A stretch of 64,000 nt of DNA from Cytophagaceae bacterium (GTDB lineage Bacteria > Bacteroidota > Bacteroidia > Cytophagales > Spirosomataceae): assembly GCA_027491195.1 (NCBI GenBank), contig JAIXWQ010000008.1:186001-250000 (forward strand), in the 5' to 3' direction. Made by a program: the position numbers and the translations under genes. Shown here piece after piece: positions 48,401 through 56,507 of this stretch (position 1 is the stretch's first letter; each line of letters starts with the position of its first letter). The notes under the pieces were generated by a model. The model was not told the DNA's origin. It did not search any database and saw only the letters and a list, made by a program, of their open reading frames with translations.

Positions 48401-48583
48401 ATAGTTACCATTCACATCTGACTGAGTTCCCTTGCCTGTTCCTTTAATTTGAACAGTAACACCTGGAAGACCAGAACCGTCCTCGGCCGAGGTCACCTTT
48501 CCTGTCACCTTTTTATCTTGAGCGAAAATAGTCGCTACCGATAGCATGGTTAACAGAAAAGTCATGAGTAAGTTTTTTTTCAT
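45404..48583 (-). CDS. SusC/RagA-family TonB-linked outer-membrane transporter (pair 3)
   Basis: This TonB-dependent transporter of about 1059 residues has signal peptide MKKNLLMTFLLTMLSVATIF. The regulatory-like domain (VTGKVTSAEDGSGLPGVTV) precedes a plug with SEVVVTGTGTAIDKRSTAID, SPMILLDGVELGATDLN and IQGAAAATIYGAQGANGVIQ. The barrel ends in YQVQLNIGF. The MILLDGVE variant differs from the PLYVVDGVP type of pairs 1 and 2. Upstream lies a TTTG-N20-TAATTTTC promoter. The substrate is unknown. Confidence 0.94.
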   Translation of the reverse strand: MKKNLLMTFLLTMLSVATIFAQDKKVTGKVTSAEDGSGLPGVTVQIKGTGKGTQSDVNGNYSLSVPSSATLVYSFVGLNSKSIAVGNQTVIDVKLSTDSRQLSEVVVTGTGTAIDKRSTAIDVQAITAKNLPSVPSASVDQALIGKIAGAQISSANGMPGQPVNIVLRGINTINRGTSPMILLDGVELGATDLNSIDLNIIEKVEVIQGAAAATIYGAQGANGVIQLFSKKGKAGKVTIDINSSVINSTPLNVGNLSKANKHGFKTNANNEVIGGSGNPLALDPVYGAYGENVILASTDPTTNINKAYDRNLKYYDHFKMFFVPTTNYNNSVAISGGSDKSDFSLSLSNSDNAGPFKNVGGLNRTNLTANLGFELAKGLKLRSITQLVHTKNTINDGTGRSIIFSVFNSRPFVDYDFKDADGNFPGYFGDAVGVNGYNPNAVNYYTTTDGKRIDISQSMNLNYEINKFVSLDAKYGLNYQTDRTKYTYLNQTGNKNIMDQQYWYYNYNGNDATGEINNYESTSSFQNLIGSAFIKTDFIQDFGINIPLRTSTQLSFDYRNRENTSYVSYGIGLPNYTPYNTSQAASTYVARDYREPFITYGYLVNQRFDYGTLGGFSGGFRTDYSSAFGAASTPQTFPRGDAYFRISELGIFKNSAISTTLEDFKIRAAYGEAGIQPRPFDRYITLNTGVIGAGNAFYFPLTQSNPNLNVEISKELEIGTDIGLNLGKNSAWLNNVNFSGTYWKRSTDNAIFNVDGIPSSGIGTVKDNAFSLASNGIQASLNAQVYKDADWTWNFTMNFGKQSSEITAVRGGAEVVLTSAAGSTGYILKAGEKIGQLYGYYGIHSLDAKLPDGTVAIPEADRGLYTLASNGWVVNKATKAPFFSPKRYALGDPNPDFTASFITDLAYKGIITFNMQVDLVQGAGIYNQTKGWMYRDGIHSDYAQPITIDGQTGAWSAFYRGVYAARSFNGTKNYFYEDGSFARLRNISVGVDLVRAFGIKGFRKLQLVASGRNLYTLTNYSGMDPEIASGGNNSAWDRGIDHNTMPNLRSYQVQLNIGF

Positions 48584-48633
48584 GAACATTTAGTTAGGGT
48601 TAAAAAATTTGTTGATAAATAAATCAATCGTCT

Positions 48634-48665
48634 GAAAATTAACAAAATGTTAATAAACAAACAAA
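48634..48665 (-). promoter_or_regulatory. Promoter of SusC pair 3
   Basis: On the minus strand, TTTG (48662-48665), 20 bases, and TAATTTTC (48634-48641) lie about 50 bases before the ATG. One base departs from TAnnTTTG. The rest of the 233-base gap to gntP is A/T-rich with no gene. Confidence 0.45.
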
Positions 48666-48816
48666 AAAATCAAGTTAAATGACACGGATTAGCACTGAAA
48701 AATGAGAATAATCAATATTTTATGCTGAAAATGAACCATTTAAGCATATAATATTTTGATAAATCCTATAACTCAGAATTATAAGAATTTTGTATTTTTC
48801 TGATACAATAGCACAA

Positions 48817-50118
48817 TTACAAGAATTGATTCAAAATCATAACGCCAGCTAGACCCGTTATTGACACAATAGTCTCCATCAAGGACCAGGATCTTAAAGT
48901 TTCCTTCACCGTTAGATTAAAGTATTCTTTGAAGAGCCAAAAACCCGTATCGTTCACATGGGAGAACATTAAACTACCTGCACCGATGCTTAATACCATT
49001 AAGTTAGCGTTTACTGATCCAGAAGCCACTAATGGATAAATCATACCTGCCGCCGTAAGCCCCGCAATGGTTGCTGAACCCAAACAAACGCGAATAATCG
49101 CCGCCATCATCCAACCCAATACCAAAGGATGAATGGGAAGTCCTCCTAAATAGTTCGCAATCTCCTTGCTAACCCCAGAAACCAATAAAATCTCTTTCAA
49201 GGTTCCTGCACCCGCTATGATAAGGAGAATCATCGCCACATCTTTCACTGCTTCGCCATAGACGTTCATCACCTCCTCGATTTTCTTCCCCATTCGTATC
49301 CCTAAGACATAGGTGGCTACTATGATGGCAATCAGCATCACCATCGCTGGATCAGCAATTAACTTCACTAATGGGTTGGTAGGCAATTGAACTTCCGCGA
49401 TAGTCGTTCCTACTAATAGGAATACCGGGAATAAAGCGGCAACGAAACTAGCTGTTTTGCTCGGTAGGTTTGCTTCATCGATTTCGGCTGAGGCGAAGGC
49501 TTTGAGTGGTTTGATGGGAAGATGGGCTAAGGTTTTGGCAAAAATAGGACCCGCTAATATTATCGCCGGGATCGCTATGATAATGCCTAACATCAAAGTC
49601 TCCCCCATATTCGCGTGAAACTGCGCCACTAATGCCGCTGGAGAAGGATGCGGTGGCAAAAATCCGTGCGCCACAGATAAAGAAGCCATCATCGGAACCC
49701 CAGCCATCAAAGGTGGAATCTTGTATTGATGTACGAGGGAAAAAATCAAGGGAATCATCAAGACAAATCCCACATTATAAAACAAAGGAATTCCGATCAC
49801 GAAACCTGTCAACATGAGGCCCCAGGTGATGTTTTTTAGACCAAATAGATCAATTAGAGTACCCGAAATCTGTTTTGCAGCTCCCGAACTAGCCACCAAT
49901 TTCCCAAGCATAGCACCTAAAACAAGGATAACGACTAAGGAACCGAGGGTATCGCCTAGGCCTTTTTGGATGGATTTAGCTATATCTGGCAAAGGCAGAC
50001 CGAGGCAAAAACCCGCAAAAAGGCTAACAAGTAAAAAGGCTATAAAAGAATTGACCTTCCAGTACGTGATTAACAGTACTAAAAGGCCAAGGCTTGCAAT
50101 TACAATGAATAAAGTCAT
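48817..50118 (-). CDS. GntP-family gluconate:H+ symporter
   Basis: This is a 433-residue inner-membrane permease of the GntP family (gluconate, idonate or other sugar acids), with about 12 hydrophobic segments along its length. Conserved stretches include GLGDTLGSLVVILVLGAMLG, the loop VAHGFLPPHPSPAALV and CLGSATIAGLTAAGMI. It follows the nucleotidyltransferase gene by 40 bases and is probably the last gene of that operon. Aldonates or uronates released by the neighbouring dehydrogenases are plausible substrates. Confidence 0.9.
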   Translation of the reverse strand: MTLFIVIASLGLLVLLITYWKVNSFIAFLLVSLFAGFCLGLPLPDIAKSIQKGLGDTLGSLVVILVLGAMLGKLVASSGAAKQISGTLIDLFGLKNITWGLMLTGFVIGIPLFYNVGFVLMIPLIFSLVHQYKIPPLMAGVPMMASLSVAHGFLPPHPSPAALVAQFHANMGETLMLGIIIAIPAIILAGPIFAKTLAHLPIKPLKAFASAEIDEANLPSKTASFVAALFPVFLLVGTTIAEVQLPTNPLVKLIADPAMVMLIAIIVATYVLGIRMGKKIEEVMNVYGEAVKDVAMILLIIAGAGTLKEILLVSGVSKEIANYLGGLPIHPLVLGWMMAAIIRVCLGSATIAGLTAAGMIYPLVASGSVNANLMVLSIGAGSLMFSHVNDTGFWLFKEYFNLTVKETLRSWSLMETIVSITGLAGVMILNQFL

Positions 50119-50158
50119 AGAGTGAATAGGTTATCACTCCCAATTTACTAGTTAGCTT

Positions 50159-51028
50159 TTAAAAATCGCCATAGGTTTCTTCTAAATATTTCTGCATGAC
50201 TAAAATATCCTCTTTAGAAGTTAAATCAGGCACATTCTCCGCTAAAGGAATTGCAAAGAATCCTTTGCCCTCCCCTTCGCCAAACATCACCACTGACGTA
50301 GGCAATTCCTTTTCGTTACGAACTGGATGGAAAGGTGTTTTCGCTAAATAAGGCAAGAATGTACTCGCCTCAAAAACGAAAACGTTCATACTCACGCCTA
50401 AACGACCTTGCTTCGCCATCAATTCATCTGCCTGTTCCTTGGTTGGCTTCTCAATAATCTCTAATAAATACCCTTCTTCATCCGTACGAATCAAAGCAAA
50501 AGCCGAAATACGCTCTGCTGGATATAACAAACTATCACGGTGATATGAAATCAAGGCTTGAGGAACTTCGGATGCCCAAAGTGTCTTCAACGCATTCACC
50601 GAATACAAATTATCTGAATTACACACGATCACGCGGCCTTTCTGCCAATCCGCATGTTGAGATAAAGCTTGGTACACCGCATCCGCCGTTCCTGCTGGTT
50701 TCTCGCGATCCGCAGCAATTTGCTGACGAGCAAACACGATTGTCATTCCCCAAGTAGCATCTTTCGCCATTAAAGACTCACAATACTCCTGAGAAACATT
50801 GTCTGTAGGGTGCAAAAGCAACATCACCTCTTCGATTCCCGCTAGGTGAGCATTGTATAATTGATAATCAATCAAGGTCTTGCCATTCTTTCCCACTTGG
50901 ATCATCCCTTTCGTCACTGCATTCGCCTGGGCTACTAATTTAGGGTCTAGATCGCTGTTCTCCTCGGCTAATGCTTTCTTCATACGAGAGGCCATACCAC
51001 CCGCTAAAATCAATAATCTCTTCTTCAT
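50159..51028 (-). CDS. Sugar nucleotidyltransferase-like protein
   Basis: This is a 289-residue protein of the NTP-transferase (GT-A-like) superfamily that would join a sugar-1-phosphate with an NTP. RLLILAGGMASRMKK carries the N-terminal nucleotide-binding loop (classically GGxGTRL), VIVCNSDNLYSVNAL the Asp-containing motif and LEIIEKPTKEQADEL the typical EKP motif. Its ATG overlaps the stop of the GHMP kinase (ATGA), which suggests that the kinase makes its sugar-1-phosphate substrate. Confidence 0.82.
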   Translation of the reverse strand: MKKRLLILAGGMASRMKKALAEENSDLDPKLVAQANAVTKGMIQVGKNGKTLIDYQLYNAHLAGIEEVMLLLHPTDNVSQEYCESLMAKDATWGMTIVFARQQIAADREKPAGTADAVYQALSQHADWQKGRVIVCNSDNLYSVNALKTLWASEVPQALISYHRDSLLYPAERISAFALIRTDEEGYLLEIIEKPTKEQADELMAKQGRLGVSMNVFVFEASTFLPYLAKTPFHPVRNEKELPTSVVMFGEGEGKGFFAIPLAENVPDLTSKEDILVMQKYLEETYGDF

Positions 51029-52080
51029 CTTATTTTAGTTGTTCCTTTATCTACTGTAATGATGTAGGCCTTCCCACCCTCTTTTTCGATGGCTGCGACC
51101 ACTTTTTCTGGATCCTTAGGCGCATAGGCAAACATACATCCGCCGCCACCTGATCCATTTATTTTGGCTCCCAAAGCTCCTGCCTCCAATGCCGCCTCGA
51201 TCATTCGATTGATTTTTGGCGTAGAGATTCGCTTGTGATCCCGCAAATTTACTTGATGTTCGTTTAATAAAGAACCTAATTTTTCATCTGACCAGGAGTT
51301 TTTTCCTTCGAACATCGCCTTCGCCTCTAAAAGCAAATCCCGATCACTAACGTTCGATTGCAAAAGTACCCATTCATCCTCAGTCAATAAATCTCGGTAC
51401 CTCTCTGGATTCATTTCAGTGGCTAAATCAAATTCTGGATATTTTGCCTGAATCTTTTTCATTCCTCCTAGCATCCCAAACTTCACATGACTCAAAATTC
51501 CCAAGGTATCTTTCGGCTCCATCGAATCCCCTAACACGAAGGTTCCCAATTCTCTCACATAGGTTTCAATGTGAATTTCAGGTACACTGGCTAAGTAAAT
51601 CACATTTCCCACCGCCGTTGAATATTGATCCATCATTCCGCCTGGCTCGGAAAATTCTAAAACCTCCGCTTCATACGTGATCTCACCGACTTGTTTTTGG
51701 GAATAACCCAAACCGTAGATTTCATTCAAAAAATTCACCCAAGAAACGAGCAAGGCAGAGGAACTGGAGGTGCCAGAATTGATGGGAATATTTCCGCTAA
51801 CGCTTAGTTCTAACCCTCTTTCAAGTCGATGACCCTTCCGGTGCAATACATTCAGTACACTCTTAAAATAATCGCGTTCTTTCGTGTAGGCCAGTGGATA
51901 GTGTAGTTCAAATGACTCTTCCATTCCTACATCAGGTAATGCAAAGTGAATGGTTTTTGTGTCATTAAAATCCCCCTCTATCTGAATTCTCTTAGATATC
52001 GCCGCTGCAATCACCGGTAAACCTAGATAATCTTGATGTTCACCAAAAAGACAGATGCGACCCGGTGTAGATACGATCAT
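51025..52080 (-). CDS. GHMP-family sugar kinase (galactokinase/uronokinase-like)
   Basis: This is a 351-residue anomeric sugar kinase. PGRICLFGEHQDYLGLPVI at residues 6-24 corresponds to the galactokinase signature with EHQDY in place of EHTDY, ISGNIPINSGTSSSSALLV-like glycine/serine motif 2 lies at about 95-113, and the C-terminal GAKINGSGGGGCMFAYA is motif 3. Together with the coupled nucleotidyltransferase it could salvage a free sugar to NDP-sugar. Galactose, glucuronate and galacturonate are all possible. It starts one base after the globin stop. Confidence 0.85.
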   Translation of the reverse strand: MIVSTPGRICLFGEHQDYLGLPVIAAAISKRIQIEGDFNDTKTIHFALPDVGMEESFELHYPLAYTKERDYFKSVLNVLHRKGHRLERGLELSVSGNIPINSGTSSSSALLVSWVNFLNEIYGLGYSQKQVGEITYEAEVLEFSEPGGMMDQYSTAVGNVIYLASVPEIHIETYVRELGTFVLGDSMEPKDTLGILSHVKFGMLGGMKKIQAKYPEFDLATEMNPERYRDLLTEDEWVLLQSNVSDRDLLLEAKAMFEGKNSWSDEKLGSLLNEHQVNLRDHKRISTPKINRMIEAALEAGALGAKINGSGGGGCMFAYAPKDPEKVVAAIEKEGGKAYIITVDKGTTKIR

Positions 52081-52081
52081 T

Positions 52082-52471
52082 CTAGGCAGGGTTTTTCGTT
52101 AAATAATCTAATTTGTAGGCCCAAGTCGCAGCGATATTTTCCGCCTTCGTTATCGCCTCTTCTGTCTTCGGTCCTTCAAACAAATCCCGCAGCGTTTCTC
52201 TAAACATCGAAAGCCATCTTTCGAAGTGCGCAGGGGTTATTGGATGAATTTGATTAATCTGCAAGTGAGGTCTCATGGGCGCCCCTTTATAGGCCGTACC
52301 TTGAAAGAGCAACATCTCCCAAAAATCATACATTTTAGGGAGATGTGTCGAAAAATCTACGTGCATCACTTCCATAAATACCTTACCAACCAAATCATCG
52401 GAGGGCATTTTAGCATAAAATGCATCTACAAATATTTTAATGTCGGCCTTCGAAGTGATGTCGTTTTTCAT
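52082..52471 (-). CDS. Group III truncated haemoglobin
   Basis: This is a 129-residue 2/2 haemoglobin. The pattern FVDAFYAKMPSDDLVGKVF at the start, MYDFWEMLLFQGTAYKGAPM and HFERWLSMFRETL with the proximal His in AHFERW fit group III. Group III globins have been linked to oxygen or NO chemistry and to peroxide handling, but their role is uncertain. It overlaps the preceding lipoprotein stop by one base (TAATG), so it is co-translated with the haloperoxidase-like protein. Confidence 0.87.
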   Translation of the reverse strand: MKNDITSKADIKIFVDAFYAKMPSDDLVGKVFMEVMHVDFSTHLPKMYDFWEMLLFQGTAYKGAPMRPHLQINQIHPITPAHFERWLSMFRETLRDLFEGPKTEEAITKAENIAATWAYKLDYLTKNPA

Positions 52472-53784
52472 TAATGCGTTTTCACTTTTTTAAGCAATTG
52501 CTGCGCCACTTTGCCGCCTTGAATCACACCTTGATCAAGCGCAGGACGGAAGTGAATTCCACCATACAAACGACTTATCGATGCTTCATCAGCCGCTTGC
52601 TTGAAGGACGTAAATTTACGCGGAGGTAAGCCATACGGAATTTCCGTCGAGTCATTAAAGGCGACATTATCCCCATAAATATTCGTCAATACCGTAGCCG
52701 CCGCACTTGAAATAGTACTATGTCCGGAGGTGTATTCTGGGAATGGAGGCGTCTGTAAAATCGGTATCCATTTTTTATCAATACTGTTGTTAATGACCGT
52801 CTCTGGACGAATTCTTACCGAACGGTATTTCTCATCCCAGCACGAAATAAATCCATCGAAAATGGACATCGATGTCAGCACAAAAGCTTCAGCCACTTGC
52901 ACGTGTGTCTTCTTCAATTGACGAGAGACTTGCCCCACAATCCCCATCCAGTGGCCTCCTGGCGACATTTTCTTTGTTGCAAACATCGCATGTCCTGTGA
53001 TATTCATTTTAAAGGGATTACAATCCCAGAAGTTCGCAATATCCCGCTGTTCATTGGTTAAATTCTTCACGGTATTATACGACTCCATCACCTCTTTGTA
53101 ATAAGGAGTACCTGGTGTTAAATCAAATTTAGCTGGTATAGGCGCCTGAAATTGAGCCGATGAATCTAGACCTACAGGGCGAATCTTTGTCCAAAAAGGC
53201 TCCACCGCATCCATGTAGGCCGGAGGTGTAGGCGTCCAAGTTCCTGGTTCGTTTGTTACCGTAAAACGGAAACCACGGGTCTGCTTGTAATTATCTTTTG
53301 CCGAATATTTAATTACAGATTCCGCAATCGAATCTCCTAATGCGATAGAACGCTCATAAACGTCATCCGGAATACCGGTCGCTTTGTAATCTTCCTCTAA
53401 TTTTTTATCAAACTCCTCATATAACTCTTGCGCAAAAGTCAGCTTCTTGCCTACCGATAAAAAGGCACGTGTAGAAGCTAAAGGATAGCAATATTCCTTG
53501 CCTTTTTCCGGCTGAGCGACTTTTTCAAAACCATTAATTTGCCCTACTAAAGACTTATAGCCCTTTTCTCCATGAATCGCTGCTTCATAGCCTGCAATAC
53601 TAGCATACATGTAAATACGAGAGGAAACGGGAGGTGCGAAAATGTCGTGAATGATACTTTCCGTCAACATGACTTCGGCGCGAATCAGAAATTCTGGATT
53701 GGCAGCCATTTTTTGGTAGTCTTTGTTCGAAGTGGAACAAGATGCTGCGAACAAAACGGCGAAAAGAAGAATAATTTTTTTCAT
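52471..53784 (-). CDS. Vanadium-dependent haloperoxidase/PAP2-family lipoprotein
   Basis: This is a 437-residue lipoprotein (MKKIILLFAVLFAASC, Cys16) of the vanadium-haloperoxidase/acid-phosphatase superfamily. The vanadate/phosphate-binding motifs are K(Y)RSVRIRP, PEYTSGHSTISSAAATVL and SRLYGGIHFRPALDQG with the acid-base His. Both phosphatase and halide oxidation activities exist in this superfamily; sequence alone does not decide. I use the ATG at 53784 that creates the lipobox, although the frame is open to 53823. Confidence 0.85.
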   Translation of the reverse strand: MKKIILLFAVLFAASCSTSNKDYQKMAANPEFLIRAEVMLTESIIHDIFAPPVSSRIYMYASIAGYEAAIHGEKGYKSLVGQINGFEKVAQPEKGKEYCYPLASTRAFLSVGKKLTFAQELYEEFDKKLEEDYKATGIPDDVYERSIALGDSIAESVIKYSAKDNYKQTRGFRFTVTNEPGTWTPTPPAYMDAVEPFWTKIRPVGLDSSAQFQAPIPAKFDLTPGTPYYKEVMESYNTVKNLTNEQRDIANFWDCNPFKMNITGHAMFATKKMSPGGHWMGIVGQVSRQLKKTHVQVAEAFVLTSMSIFDGFISCWDEKYRSVRIRPETVINNSIDKKWIPILQTPPFPEYTSGHSTISSAAATVLTNIYGDNVAFNDSTEIPYGLPPRKFTSFKQAADEASISRLYGGIHFRPALDQGVIQGGKVAQQLLKKVKTH

Positions 53785-53845
53785 GTAGGGCTTGATTAAC
53801 CGCACAAAGGTAAGAAAAATCAAACATACATTTCGCTGATGAAAA

Positions 53846-55009
53846 TCAGGATTTGGCTAAAACTTCTTCTGCCGCCTTTCTGCCTGAGGCTAAGGCACCT
53901 TGTAAGGAAGGAAACTCCAAATAATCCCCCGCTAAAACGATTCCATTCGCCGCTTTTTTTACCGCTTCATAGTCATCCACTAATTGCAAGGAATGCGGTA
54001 TATCGAATCTCATGACTAGACTTAGTTTCTGACCTGGCAATTGCTTTTCTAACGCTTCTTTTACTTCCTTTTCCGAACTATGATGTAGTGTCGTCGCGGA
54101 ATACAAGGCTTTGCCTTTGGGCGCAAAATCAGGATTAATATCCGTTAAACAGGTGTAATGCAATAAATGATCTTCGCCCACTAGCCTTAACAGGGCTGGC
54201 TGAGGATTTGATTTTTTAGCTGAAAAATAATAGGTTTTGGAGGCCAAAGTGGATGGATTTTTTTGTCCTAGTAATCGAGCGGCTACAGGTAATTCAACCG
54301 CTAATATAACCGCCTCGCCTTCAATCTTTTCTCCGGTGCTTAGTGTAATGCTCGTGGCGTCCACCTGAGAGATTTCTTGATTTAATCTGATCGAATCTTG
54401 TGGCAAACGTGCTGCCAGTTGATCCGGGATCGCCTGTATTCCTTTCGCAGGAATCGCCGCATCACCAGACAAAAACTGATTCAAATAATAATAAAAAAGA
54501 GAGGCCGGCTGGGTCAAGTTTTCTTGTAGGAAAATGCCTTGAAAAAAAGGAATCAAAAACGCATTTTTGAATCGGTCTGAGAACGAAAAGGAATCTATTA
54601 ATTCCTGCGTGGTTTGAGACATCCCATTTAATGGTTCCACCTTGCCTTGAAGCTTCCACCAAATCCTAGTCAGCGAAAAAACATCCTGAATGCTGAGCAA
54701 ATCAGAACTAAACAACTCAAATGGCTTACGCAATGGATTGTAAAAAACCTGATCTTGTACCATGGCTCCCGATTCAAAATACTGTAAATCAAGTGCGTTT
54801 AGATCTAGAGAACGCTGAACTTCAGGATAGGAGGTTTGTAATACTTGAAAACCACGGTCTAAAATAAATCCATCTTTTTGCATTGAGCAAACACGCCCAC
54901 CCACCCGTGCTTCCTTTTCAAACAAAATGAAGTCTCTGCGGTTATCATGTAAAATATTGGCTGCTTGCAACCCGGCAATTCCGCCTCCAACAAGTAGGAT
55001 GGGTTTCAT
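53846..55009 (-). CDS. FAD-dependent amine-oxidase/phytoene-desaturase-like oxidoreductase
   Basis: This is a 387-residue flavoprotein with the dinucleotide-binding motif LLVGGGIAGLQAANIL at residues 5-20 followed by FEKEARVGGRVCSM, and a C-terminal FAD motif NGIVLAGDYLEFPSLQGALA. It belongs to the protoporphyrinogen-oxidase/phytoene-desaturase/monoamine-oxidase superfamily. The substrate is unknown. It lies 61 bases upstream of the haloperoxidase-like gene on the same strand and may head the operon. Confidence 0.85.
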   Translation of the reverse strand: MKPILLVGGGIAGLQAANILHDNRRDFILFEKEARVGGRVCSMQKDGFILDRGFQVLQTSYPEVQRSLDLNALDLQYFESGAMVQDQVFYNPLRKPFELFSSDLLSIQDVFSLTRIWWKLQGKVEPLNGMSQTTQELIDSFSFSDRFKNAFLIPFFQGIFLQENLTQPASLFYYYLNQFLSGDAAIPAKGIQAIPDQLAARLPQDSIRLNQEISQVDATSITLSTGEKIEGEAVILAVELPVAARLLGQKNPSTLASKTYYFSAKKSNPQPALLRLVGEDHLLHYTCLTDINPDFAPKGKALYSATTLHHSSEKEVKEALEKQLPGQKLSLVMRFDIPHSLQLVDDYEAVKKAANGIVLAGDYLEFPSLQGALASGRKAAEEVLAKS

Positions 55010-55099
55010 AGATAAATTATATTTTTTAAAACTCTACAAAATTAAAATTGTTTAACATTCTTTTTGTTAAATTGCACATTATAAATATAAAATTGCTGA

Positions 55100-55861
55100 A
55101 TGGAGTACCTAGTTAAGGCAGAAGGAGAGTACAAATACATCGACGAAGGACAAGGCGAAACCTTATTATTACTTCACGGATTATTTGGCGCATTGAGCAA
55201 TTGGGCTGGAGTGATTAACCACTTTAAGTCTAACTACCGCGTGATTATCCCCTTAATGCCCATCCACGAGATGCCCATTAAAGAGGCTGGATGCGAAGGC
55301 TTGACCGAGTTTATTGAAGGCTTTGTTGACTTTAAAGGCTTAGATAAATTCAGTGTGATCGGAAATTCTTTGGGCGGTCATGTGGCCTTGATTTATACGC
55401 TTCGCCATCCAGAAAAAATCCAGCGATTGATTTTAACAGGTTCCTCAGGTCTTTTCGAAAACTCCATGGGAGGTTCTTATCCGAAAAGAGGCAATTACGA
55501 ATACATTAAAGAACGCGTTGAATATACGTTTTATGACCCTAAGACGGCTAGCAAAGAATTAGTCGATGAGGTTTTTGAAATCACGAATAGTATCCCTAAA
55601 GTGATGCGTATTATCGCGATTGCGAAATCTGCACAGCGTAACAATATGGCCAAAGATATTGTTCACATCAAGGCCCCTACCCTATTGATTTGGGGTTTAA
55701 ACGATACCATTACCCCTCCTGAAGTGGGTCACGAATTCAACCAATTAATTCCAGGTTCGACCTTGAAATTTATTGACAAATGCTGCCACGCTCCCATGAT
55801 GGAAAGACCAGCTGAATTCAACGAAATAGTTACCGAGTGGTTAAACAATAACCCGATCTAA
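55100..55861 (+). CDS. Alpha/beta-fold hydrolase
   Basis: This is a 253-residue cytoplasmic alpha/beta hydrolase. LLLLHGLFGALSNW is the oxyanion-hole region (about 22-35), GNSLGGH contains the nucleophile Ser (about 89-95), WGLNDTITP supplies Asp and CCHAPMMERP the His. It is the first of three plus-strand genes, followed after one base by the CBS protein. The substrate is unknown. Confidence 0.88.
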   Translation: MEYLVKAEGEYKYIDEGQGETLLLLHGLFGALSNWAGVINHFKSNYRVIIPLMPIHEMPIKEAGCEGLTEFIEGFVDFKGLDKFSVIGNSLGGHVALIYTLRHPEKIQRLILTGSSGLFENSMGGSYPKRGNYEYIKERVEYTFYDPKTASKELVDEVFEITNSIPKVMRIIAIAKSAQRNNMAKDIVHIKAPTLLIWGLNDTITPPEVGHEFNQLIPGSTLKFIDKCCHAPMMERPAEFNEIVTEWLNNNPI

Positions 55862-55862
55862 C

Positions 55863-56507
55863 ATGCTAATTCTATCACACCTAAATTACGATTTACCGGT
55901 GTTACGAATGAGTGATTCTGTGTCCAAAACCCAGAAGACCCTTCGTGCAAACGGAATCAATGCCCTAGCGGTGGTAGAGAAAAAGCAATACATTGGTCTT
56001 GTTACCGAAGAAACACTGGCGCAGGCTATCTCTCCTGATCAAACAATAGCTGACCTTCAATCCCACTTTTCTACTTTCCAAATGGAAGAGGATGAAGATG
56101 TGTTAGCCAGCTTACCCTGGTTTGACGATTCCACTGTTGAACTGATCGCCATTACGAATCCTTCGGGCTTGTTTACTGGCTATTTGACTAAATCAACAGT
56201 CGGGAATTTATTACTCAAATCAGGCTTAGAACAGAAGAATGGAGGAATTATTCGTATTCCGTTCCAAAGTTCCCGCGACAGCCTAAGTTCCATCATCCGA
56301 ATTATAGAGGAGGAAAATGGATTTGTGGTGCGTAGTTTTTTCCAAGAACCAATCCTGGTGATACAAGTGCAAACCGAGACTTTTGGCAAAATCATTTCGA
56401 ACCTAGAAAGACACGGTATTTTTATTGAAAAAGCGTTTGTTTTTGGGGAGCAATTAGAGGTCGATCAAGATCGATTTGATCATTTAATGCGTTTCATCGA
56501 TTTATAA
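55863..56507 (+). CDS. CBS-domain protein
   Basis: This is a 214-residue protein with a CBS pair (residues about 1-125: MSDSVSKTQKTLRANGINAL and VEKKQYIGLVTEETLAQAI, then AITNPSGLFTGYLTKSTVGN), followed by a ferredoxin/ACT-like region (about 135-210). CBS pairs usually bind adenine nucleotides and regulate a partner. Its stop overlaps the NAD kinase start by one base, so regulation of, or by, the NAD(P) pool is a reasonable guess. No enzyme domain is visible. Confidence 0.82.
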   Translation: MLILSHLNYDLPVLRMSDSVSKTQKTLRANGINALAVVEKKQYIGLVTEETLAQAISPDQTIADLQSHFSTFQMEEDEDVLASLPWFDDSTVELIAITNPSGLFTGYLTKSTVGNLLLKSGLEQKNGGIIRIPFQSSRDSLSSIIRIIEEENGFVVRSFFQEPILVIQVQTETFGKIISNLERHGIFIEKAFVFGEQLEVDQDRFDHLMRFIDL

